A stretch of 64,000 nucleotides of DNA, taken from Agapetus fuscipes. Lineage: Eukaryota > Arthropoda > Insecta > Trichoptera > Glossosomatidae. The position numbers and the translations under genes were made by a program. A model generated the notes under the pieces. It was not told the DNA's origin and did not search any database. It was given only the letters and a program-made list of their open reading frames with translations. Below, in pieces: positions 56,020 to 64,000 of this stretch. The first letter of the stretch is position 1. Each line of letters opens with the position of its first letter. The stretch is taken from NCBI GenBank assembly GCA_951799405.1, contig OX637343.1, forward strand, positions 11,758,524 through 11,822,523, given 5' to 3'.

Positions 56020-56516
56020 ACCGGCCCGTAGTTAAGTGGTAACACTTCGAACTCTGAATGGGAAGGTTGTGGGTTCGATTCCCGGCAGAGCACAAAAAAA
56101 TACCATTTATATTTTTAAATTTGCTCTTTGCTGGGTTGAAAAATTCATAAACCTTTACCAATGACCGGTCAATAAAGTTCCATCCAGCCTTACAGCACCT
56201 GGGTCTTGCTTGAGAATTGGCGCTTTGTAGCGACGACGATCAAGCTCGTAAAAAGGTCGATAGCTCAATTGATAGAATGCTTGCATTCCATGCCAAGAGC
56301 AAGGGTTCGATCTCAAGGTTTACTCAGCCTTCACCAGAAATGAGAACCAGCCCCCCCGGGAGCTGGGAAACCCCCACTTCAACTGAGAGTGGTTGGTGTG
56401 AGGCCGGCCCTCTTACCTGTAAAAATAAATAGGTCCCGAATCGCCACATGCGATCCCTTCGGGGATAACGCAGGCAATAAGTTACACTATATGTGTAGCT
56501 TAGTTGCAAAAAAAAA
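56020..56516 (+). mobile_element. SINE-A/SINE-B dimer, full
   Basis: SINE-A: CCGGCCCGTAGTTAAGTGG, B box GGTTCGATTCC, body to CGACGATCAAGCTCGT. Junction AAAAAGGTCGATAGCTCAAT. SINE-B: B box GGTTCGATC, to GTGTAGCTTAGTTGC plus an A-run. A ~60-bp stretch after the SINE-B B box is missing relative to 22700. Confidence 0.85.
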
Positions 56517-57189
56517 CATTCGATTTGTAAATTTTACTTTAATTTAATGTAAAAAACTATATGATTTTTAATTAAATTAATAAAACAGTGCGTAAACTCT
56601 CCTCCTAAATGAAAAAAATAGAAAAGTGATTGACTCACTAGGGTCGCTGTTGTATTTTCCATACTTTTTTTTGTTAACGACGAGTGGTTTACACTCCAGG
56701 TAAGGATAGGCAAAATATGATGTAAAAATCATTGCAATGGCGTTAAAAGTAAACTTTAAAAAATGGCGATTCACTATATTTGATTGAATTAAAAATTGAC
56801 CATTTATTTTAGATATTTCCACACTGGTTTTCGTGTGTCTTGACTTCATAAATGTATAATTTAAGTTGCAATGAAATGCACTTATACTTAATATCTATTA
56901 AACTTTACAGAACTTTATAAAATTTGTAATTTAACACTGTTCTATTTTCACACTTTTATTATATTTTAATCAATAAATACAAACTATACCGATCTGTTAA
57001 TCATCTTTGGTCAGGTAAGAATAAAAAAAAATATTTTTTAGATATAATTAGGTATGAAAGGTCAAACAGGTAAAATCGACAATTCAAAACCATTTAAATT
57101 CAATTTACATGACTTTGTTACATGTTTTTGTTACTTTAATAAATTTAATTAAATGCTTTGTATTTTTTTGATAGCACATTTTAGTCTTT

Positions 57190-57250
57190 ATTTGGATGAT
57201 TACGTTACAAATGACTCCGACGAAACGTTGAGAAATCTCCTCTTTTCTAC
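57190..57250. repeat. MITE-D fragment
   Basis: GACGAAACGTTGAGAAATCTCC only. Confidence 0.35.
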
Positions 57251-57331
57251 ACAACAGTCCGTAAAATCTAGTTTTTTTCCCAAATCCAGCACGTTTACAG
57301 TTCAGAATAGCACTAGAATAATAGTACTAGA

Positions 57332-57825
57332 CCGGACCGTAGTTCAGTGCTAACACTTCGGACTCTGAATGGGAAGATTGTGGGTTCGATTCCCGGCGGA
57401 GCACAAAAAAATACCATTTTTATTTCAAATTTGCTCTTCGCTTGGTTGAAAAGTTCATAAAACCTTTACCAATGACCGGTCACCGAAGGTCCATCCAGCC
57501 TTACAGCAACTGGGTCTTGCTTGAGAATTGACGCTTTGTAGCGACGACGATCAAGCTCGTAAAAAGGTCGATAGCTCAATTCGTAGAATGCTTGCATTCC
57601 ATGCCGAGAGCAAGGGTTCGATCTCAATGGTGTACTCAGCCTTCACAAGAAATGAGAACCAGCCCCCCCGGGAGCTGGGACACCCCCACTTAGACTGAAA
57701 GTGATTGGTGTGAGGCCAGCCCCCTTATCTATAAAAATAAATAGGTCCCGAAGCTCCACATACGACCCCTTCAAGGAAACGCTGGCAAGAAGTTACACTA
57801 TATGTGTAACTTAGTTGCGTTTTTA
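57332..57825 (+). mobile_element. SINE-A/SINE-B dimer, full
   Basis: Same architecture, junction and internal SINE-B deletion as the copy at 56020, but at an unrelated flank, so it inserted as a dimer rather than by segmental duplication. Confidence 0.85.
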
Positions 57826-57856
57826 CTGAACCCCGAGTAAAAAGAATCACGTATTA

Positions 57857-57970
57857 CATGTACTTCCCTCTATCGCGTAAACGGAAAAAAATATGAAAAC
57901 TAAATTACTCACTAGGAATGTTGTCAAATATTTCATATGTTTTCCATTTACACGACCGGGGGGAGTTATC
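57857..57970. mobile_element. MITE-E hairpin (copy 2)
   Basis: ACTTCCCTCTATCGCGTAAA pairs with TTTACACGACCGGGGGGAGT; centre AAATTACTCACTAGGAATG. Confidence 0.6.
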
Positions 57971-58749
57971 GTAACTGTTATATTACTCGGAGTACTGATG
58001 GACTTAGTATGTATTTTTTATCTCGTATGAATCAAAATGGCGTTTCACTTTTAATCCAATCAAAATGTTATTACAGAAAATTACTTATCGACGTATTTGT
58101 GATGAAGAATTTCGTGAAAGTAAAAATTTAGCTGAATCATTTATAATGGCTTTACTCTTGTTCCCATGCCGATATAATATATCGACGCAGTTTTTTTTTC
58201 TAACGGCAACAATATCAAGAGTTATATTCTAGATGGATTTACGCCTTCCATAGACCACGACTACGCATCCACGGACAGTTCGTCCAGAAACCTAAAACCA
58301 AAGTTACGTCTATGTTATCGAAGGGTGGACACTTACCCCCGTATTCACGATCAAAACTGATTTAAGTGCCTTACTCAAGCGCTACACTTACTCAAGGGTC
58401 GACATTCTGGAGCGTTTTGTTTCACAAAGAACACTCAAGCAGTAATCAGCGTAGTGCCCAACCCCCAGGAGACGTACGGGTTTGTCATTGGCTCTCGAAA
58501 AAACCCAGCTCTGTAATTGGTCAGTACCTTCCGACCGATATTCGGCGTACTTCACTTTTATCATTGCCGCTTCTTTCAAATTTCAATGTCATATCAGCTT
58601 TGCATAAAACTTGACAACAAATAAGTACGTATAACGCAATTACTAATTTAAGTAAACCGTAAGTACGTATTTGTTTGTTTACAATTTCTATTAGTTTTTA
58701 AAAATACATTTATGTAATATCCAATGTAAAGTGTTTTGATCGATTTCAG

Positions 58750-58873
58750 CGCCAAAAAGATGTTGTTTTCTCCAGCGGAAAAGGAGCTGCTGGTGGCTCT
58801 GATTAAAGAAAAACCTGGAATAGAAGATAAAATAACAGATCGAAGAAATCGTTGGCTTTGCAACCCTCAATGA
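58750..58873 (+). pseudogene. Myb/SANT-like DNA-binding protein, first part, truncated
   Basis: Starts after a splice-acceptor-like TTTCAG (58749), with ATG at 58760: MLFSPAEKELLVALIKEKPG then IEDKITDRRNRWLCNPQ-stop. The F-P-EKELL-LIKE-IE-K-TD pattern is the start of the Myb_DNA-bind_5-type domain often encoded by Harbinger-related transposons. The remaining helices are missing. Confidence 0.6.
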
Positions 58874-59135
58874 GCAACGGCAAAACTGTATACAGAACGA
58901 CGCATTTTTTCAATCAAAAACGTCTTCTAAATTCTTCCTCTTCGTAATACGTAAATGGGTCTTTACAGTCTCTGATATATTTTCTTGGGACACTATTTTT
59001 GAACAAAACAATGTTATTATTCTCGTTGAAGTCAACTGTATCGAAAGAATTCATTATTTTATGTAAATAATTCACAACCAAACAAAAAATGTGCTGATGA
59101 AATGCGGCGGAATATTTTGACAGTTCATCTGTCAT
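58870..59135 (-). pseudogene. Harbinger-like transposase N-terminus, broken
   Basis: The likely start is the ATG at 59054 (MNSFDTVDF) rather than 59135. RKYIRDCKDPFTYYEEEEFR and RRF match the conserved N-terminus of HARBI1-type transposases (RDR.NPFE...EEFRRRF). A TGA at 58914-58916 interrupts; homology continues in frame for about 15 residues (LKKCVVLYTV) before the deletion point. The DDE catalytic domain is absent. Confidence 0.6.
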
Positions 59136-59956
59136 TGCAGTATGGTCCTAGACCATACCGGAGAACAAACCCAATTCTGATGGTCAAGCAATGTAAATAA
59201 ACTCGTCAAAACAATGTTAATACACTCGTAAAAATTATGTTTATAGTAAGAATTCATTTTTTCATGTAAATTCACAATCAAACAAAAAATGTGATAACAA
59301 TGAAATATGACGGAATATTTTGACAGCGCTTAAGCGTTGTTTAATATACGTGTCGACCTTACTTACCTAAGTGCTAGTTTTTGGAGCGCTTGAGTGCTAA
59401 TTTTACCTTAAGTATTGTTCTTGAAATGAATTTCCCCAATCTAAGCGCTAGTTTGCCCTTAAGGAAGTGCCAGTTTTGATCGTGAATACGGGGTTACACA
59501 GTGCATCGAGAATAATAATAATAAGAGTTTATTTCAGCTTGGTCATGTGTAGGGTGCAATACATGACCAGCCATAAAAAAAATACATCAGTAGAAAAAGT
59601 ACATAGAAAAATGCAGAAATATATGAAAATATGTGAAGAAATAGATATGAGAAAAAAGAAAAATAAAAAAAAACAAAAATATAGTTAAACAGTGAAAGAA
59701 AAGAGAATACATGATCATTGTACATTGGAATATCAGGCACATATTAAACAAGGAAGAAGAGGCTAGGTAAGCTTCAAGTTCCTTGCCCAATGACGTCATA
59801 ATATGCCTAGATAGAATCACTGCCTTTGAAATGTGGTCTACCGTATGTAGGATGTTGAAGGTCGAGTCTCAAATATCGAGGTTCTTACCCGAATGAATAC
59901 TATAGCTAAACTCCTGAAGCCCATCAAAATATAAAAACTGATTTATTTCAGCCACA

Positions 59957-60212
59957 TTTCCTTGACTTATAGGTTGGTATGAGGCTGACCACCCATACTG
60001 TAAAAAATGGTTCACTTTGCCAATGTCACCCCTGTTTCAGGGAATGTCGGCAAGAGTTGCAGGGCTTATGTTCATTTGAGGTTTGGATTTTATTTGTAAG
60101 TACACAATCAGCATTTGTAAGCGCGAACTACACGTGTTTGTTTGTGGGCATACATCTGAGAGCTTTGAATGAATATATCCTTGCAACTTATATTATAGAT
60201 TATAGATTATAG
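59957..60212 (+). repeat. Family R repeat, full length
   Basis: TTCCTTGACTTATAGGTTGG to TATAGATTATAGATTATAGA. Confidence 0.8.
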
Positions 60213-60347
60213 ACATAATGAGAAATTTGAAGTATTAACTACTAAATCTCAACACAGAGGAAAGACAAGCTCCATGTCGAAAATAACATCTTGTTTGTAA
60301 GCCTGACACAAACGGGGACGCATCAGTGTTTGTTTTGCTTATCTGTC

Positions 60348-60562
60348 ATTTGATTCAAAACCTTTCAATGAAATTGTCTTAAGAATGTCATTCCACACAA
60401 TCTGAGCTAATTAAAAAAACGTAAAACCCAATAATGTGAAAGTTTTTAAAAATATTTATAAAATCAATTTCCAGTTTTCACAAGACTCATTGGTCCAGTA
60501 CACATACAAACATTGCTCATGTGAAAACTCTGATGGAAATAAGACAAGCAAGCACTAAGAGG
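60348..60562. repeat. Family S repeat, second copy
   Basis: See 11577-11800 for the shared blocks; length nearly equal, several small indels. Confidence 0.55.
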
Positions 60563-61371
60563 ACGAGTGGTGTCATAAAAGAACAAGATCCCTCTATTAA
60601 AGGTGTAAATCACCATGATAATCGCCAATCTAATCACAACAAGAAGATGAATATACCGTCGGAAATGCAACTGAAAAACCTCGAATGTAAATGATAGAAA
60701 AAGTGGAAGAATAGACGCTTTATCGAGTGAAATTTGTTATTGAATACAAGTTGATGATATATTCGCTCCACCTGCATGTACCCGCTTACTTATTGTATAT
60801 TCTACGGTAGGAGTAGCGCCTAACTGCTCGTCTCTACACACACTTTCTTCTGCGCGGTGGTGCGGGGAGCCTGGCCAACATCACGCGCTCAACTGCGAAT
60901 TTCTGGATTTTTTTTAACATCACTTTTAATGTGTAAATTTGAAATTTTGAGTACAACAGTAATACACGAAGTATAAAACATTGTGTTAATCTTACCTCGA
61001 TTGCATAAATAAAAACATTATAGATAGTCAATTTTGCCTTTCTCAACATAAGAGTCGATTCCTTCGGTTGTCTAGGTCTGCCTATCCTTCCACACTCCAT
61101 ACATTAGCTGCCATTTCTTCTGCCTTGTACGTACATCAGCTGTTCACAATACAATGCAACACTGCTCTATCCCAGAGTGATGGACGCCATGATAAGACGG
61201 CCATTGTCTCTGACTCAGCCATCGGCGTGTGAACACAACAAACTGATAAAAAATACTCTAGTAAGAGTTACTTATTGTATGATATGCCTTACGCTACTGA
61301 GAGGTTCTTGTTTTGTCGTGCCGTTGCTTTTGCTTCACAGGAAGGCCTTTCGCAACTTGAGATAATATTGT
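60563..61371. other. Intergenic DNA
   Basis: Nothing recognised with confidence. Confidence 0.45.
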
Positions 61372-61427
61372 TACGATGTTACTGGGGTTCTCTTTTAATT
61401 AAACTGCAATTATTTATTTTAACAGAC
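61372..61427. repeat. Family L repeat, left part
   Basis: TTGTTACGATGTTACTGGGG, TTCTCTTTTAATTAAACTGC; continues at 63344 after the LINE insertion. Reference copy at 1826. Confidence 0.45.
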
Positions 61428-63343
61428 TTTTTTTTTTTTTTTTTGGTGCACAACAGGTTGCCCTAATTACAGTGCACCCTCACAGCCATCAACAAGCTGG
61501 GAGGAACTCTTTTACCATACTTTTGAAGGTGTCTACATTATATTGAAATATATCTATTTTTGACTCGTTAATGAGTTTGACACTCCGAGTTAAAGGATGC
61601 TGTGCCAAGACATCGGTGCGGCTCATTGGTACATGAAAAAGATCATGACCTCGCCCCCGATTATAGTAATTTGGTACAAACAACCTGAAACCCTCCAACA
61701 GGGTGGGACTGTCTATTAAACCATTGATGACTTTATAAGTGAGCACCATCAGGGTCCCGTTGCGCCTAGTTTCTAAGCTCCTGAAGCCAGTTTCCCGAAG
61801 CAGGTCCTCATGGTGCATGAACTGAGGGTAGTTTCCCTGCGTTCTCATGAGGAGGTACCTCAGGAACTTCTTCTGGAGCTGTTCTAACATATTAATGTAC
61901 TTCCGCTGATGAGGTGTCCACACCTCAACAGCGTACTCTAATTTAGATCGAACGACGCAGCTGAAAACATCTGCCATCGCCCTGGGCTCTGTAAACTGTT
62001 TACAGAGACTAATAACAAAACCCAGAAGCCGATAGCATTCGGTCGTCAACTGCGTCATATGGTCTGAGAAATTCAGTCCGGGATCAAAGACAACTCCCAG
62101 ATCCCTAAATGAGGTCACACGAGTTAGTATTTGCCCACCTATACTATACTCATGAAAAGTGGGATTATGAGATTTAGTGAAGGACATGATAACGCATTTC
62201 TTAAAATTTAAGAAGAGTTTGTTTTGCTCAGCCCAAACTGCTAATGCGTTCAAGTCCTCCTGTAATTTTACGCAGCATTGAGTGTCTATAATCTTTGTAT
62301 AGACCTTCAAGTCATCTGCGTATAATAGACACGAACTATGTTTTATGATGCCAACAACGTCATTGACAAATATGAGGAAAGCCAGTGGGCCCAAATTGGA
62401 TCCTTGCGGGACTCCAGAAAGTGGTTGAACTGTCAATGATGTATAGCCATTAATATCAACATATTGTTGTCTATTTCTTAAATATGATGCGAAAAGTAAG
62501 AGAAGAGATTTACTTAATCCAAATACGTGCATTTTCTTGAGTAGGACGTCATGATCTACCCTGTCGAATGCTTTAGAAAAGTCCGTATATATACCACATC
62601 AGTCTGGTGCTGAGAATCCAGATTTTCGGCTATTTCTGCACTTAATGTGAGAAGATTGGAAATTGTAGACCTCTTTGGTAGGAAGCCATGTTGATGAATG
62701 GTAATACGTGATTTAATATTAATCAGTAAGTTTTTATGAATTAAACTTTCAAAGATCTTCGCAAATGTCGATAAGATAGAGATAGGTCTATAGTTTCGGA
62801 CATCTGTTTTTGTATCTGCTTTGTGTATGGGAATGACTCTTGTTAACTTCCAAAATTGAGGAAATTCACATTGTTCAACACACAGATTTAAAATAAACCT
62901 TAATGGTTCAGCTACAGTATTGGATAAGGCTGCTATTACGCCTGGTGGAATGTTATCAGGACCCGCTGCTTTGTTTGGGTTAATGTTGAGCAGACAGGTT
63001 TGTACCTCTTCCAACGTAAAATGCTCAATTCCAATACTGTTGGTATTACAGAGAGGCGAGTTATTAAGGATGACTTCCACATCTAACTCAGGGACCAGGG
63101 AACTGTAGACAGATTGAAAATAGTCTGAGAATCTTTCGCAGACTAATTGAGGATCAGTCGTGATCTCATCCCCATCTGCCAATGTATACTTCACAGTGCT
63201 GTCTTTTTTCAGTGAGGAGACATACCTCCAAAATTCCCTTGAGCCATTTCCGACTCCAGACTGAATATTCTCTAGATAGGACTTATGAGCATGAGCAATG
63301 TCAGACTTGAGTTGAGTGCGTTTCTCTTTAAATTTAAATTTAA
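61428..63343 (-). pseudogene. 5'-truncated Jockey/CR1-group LINE, frameshifted
   Basis: Minus strand from ~63343: KFKEKRTQLKSDIAHAHKSY, REFWRYVSSLKKDSTVKY, then NPNKAAGPDNIPPGVIAAL, NYRPISILSTFAKIFESLIH and HQHGFLPKRSTISNLL (RT fingers). A 2-bp gain in a TA run near 62580 shifts the frame inside RT motif A. The second frame has FGLSKSLLLLFASYLRNRQQ, SGVPQGSNLGPLAFLIFVND (motif B), LLYADDLKVY (catalytic YADD) and the C-terminal tail to a stop at ~61489. A 17-bp poly-A (T-run 61428-61444) marks the 3' end. The endonuclease domain is missing. AGACTT flanks both ends. Confidence 0.88.
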
Positions 63344-63640
63344 ATAAAAGACTTAGTTTGGTTCACAATTTGCAATAATTGATAATCCCTATCTGCGTAT
63401 ATCGTATTCACGTCCAAATGTTGGATACAACTAATCCACTGATGCCCTTTGCAGTCCGTATATATAGGTACAAATGGGATCACTATTGCATATTCCAAAT
63501 TATTTGATCTCTCGCTAATACCAGACCACCGTTCTATGTTCCTTACTGCTACCATTATACTAGAGCCAGATTGTTCTACACACTAGCGTATATGTTCAGG
63601 CGCACGTGGGTACTTCAAATCCTTAGTTCGCAACAATATA
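63344..63640. repeat. Family L repeat, right part
   Basis: GACTTAGTTTGGTTCACAAT corresponds to TTTAGTTCACAATTT at 1901; ends around TTCAGGCGCACG. Confidence 0.35.
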
Positions 63641-63699
63641 TAGCTTTGTATGATCGTCCATGTGCTACGACTCCTTCTGATACATACATACTGGACGGG

Positions 63700-63790
63700 T
63701 ATGAGGCGGGTTCGGGCATAATCTACACATATAGTGTAACTTCTTGCCGCGTTGCTCCCGAAGGACTCACATGTGGCGAGTGAACTTATT
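63700..63790 (-). mobile_element. SINE-B 3' end
   Basis: Plus view: CTACACATATAGTGTAACTT, CCCGAAGGACTCACATGTGG; short tail-only copy. Confidence 0.6.
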
Positions 63791-63811
63791 ATTTTCTTCA
63801 GATGACTTATA

Positions 63812-64000
63812 TAATTCCTTGACTTATAGGTTGATATGAGGCTGACCACCCATACTGTAAAAAATGGTTCACTTTGCCAATGTCACCCCTGTTCCAGAAA
63901 AGATCGGCATAAGTTGTAGAGCTTGTGTTCATTTGAGATTAGGATTTTAATTTGTAAGTACACATTCAGCATTTGTAAGTGCGAACTTACTCGCGTTTGT
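63812..64000 (+). repeat. Family R repeat, cut by window end
   Basis: ATTCCTTGACTTATAGGTTG to GCGAACTTACTCGCGTTTGT at the edge. Confidence 0.75.

Larger units (their letters stand above)
58337..59493. mobile_element. Internally deleted Harbinger-type DNA transposon, 1157 bp
   Basis: Perfect TIRs: CCCCGTATTCACGATCAAAA followed by CTG at 58337, inverse at 59471-59493. TTAC lies on both sides (58333-58336, 59494-59497). The inside has convergent remnants of a Myb/SANT-like gene (plus) and a transposase (minus), the known two-gene make-up of PIF/Harbinger elements. They collide near 58870, so the middle of both genes has been lost. The subterminal zones are rich in AAGCGCT/AGCGCTT motifs. Confidence 0.8.

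Noticed and set aside
59543..59820. Hydrophobic minus-strand ORFs resembling membrane peptides
   Set aside because: They arise from an A/T-rich low-complexity tract (AAAAATAAAAAAAAAC type), not from coding sequence.

Overview
The window looks like a piece of an insect nuclear chromosome, most likely lepidopteran. That is inferred from AT-rich DNA, one intron-split gene, an arthropod-type core promoter, and very dense SINEs, non-LTR fragments, hAT/Harbinger-like elements and MITEs. It shows no bacterial signature: no operons, no long non-repetitive ORFs and no CRISPR.

The only host gene I can support is a cytosolic non-specific dipeptidase (CNDP2-like, peptidase family M20), on the minus strand from 13217 down to the left window edge. 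Eight exons with GT-AG borders and consistent phases (12948-13217, 9431-9628, 5152-5413, 3702-3849, 2962-3062, 2206-2336, 1202-1327, 369-527) give 465 residues with every catalytic and metal-binding residue. The last ~10-15 codons lie outside the window. An Inr plus DPE pair at 13235-13269 marks its probable start. Its introns are packed with mobile DNA.

From 13.3 to 30 kb the window is intergenic. It holds tRNA-derived SINEs of three families (A, B, C), many copies of a ~250-bp repeat ending in TAGATTATAGATT (family R), an intact non-autonomous hAT element (18916-19968) inserted in one family R copy, a 287-bp GC-homopolymer MITE (14734-15020), a broken reverse transcriptase (23625-24325), and a 38-bp x ~27 minisatellite (24517-25553).

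The most striking structure is 30071-36880. It is a perfect tandem array of an apparently undescribed non-autonomous LTR retrotransposon on the minus strand: four 915-bp LTRs alternating with three 1050-bp internal regions (period 1965 bp). It has TG...CA ends, a tRNA-Trp-type primer-binding site, a purine tract, a TATA box, and an internal minisatellite instead of gag-pol.

From 37 to 64 kb the pattern is again intergenic repeats: SINE-A/SINE-B dimers with a recurring junction, RT tails, hairpin MITEs, an internally deleted Harbinger-type transposon (58337-59493) keeping parts of both a Myb/SANT-like gene and a transposase, and a 5'-truncated, frameshifted Jockey/CR1-group LINE (61428-63343). 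Two comparisons within the window are informative. SINE-A shares its 3' tail with an L2/CR1-like LINE fragment at 4326-5110. SINE-A and SINE-B also occur as a fused dimer at several loci.
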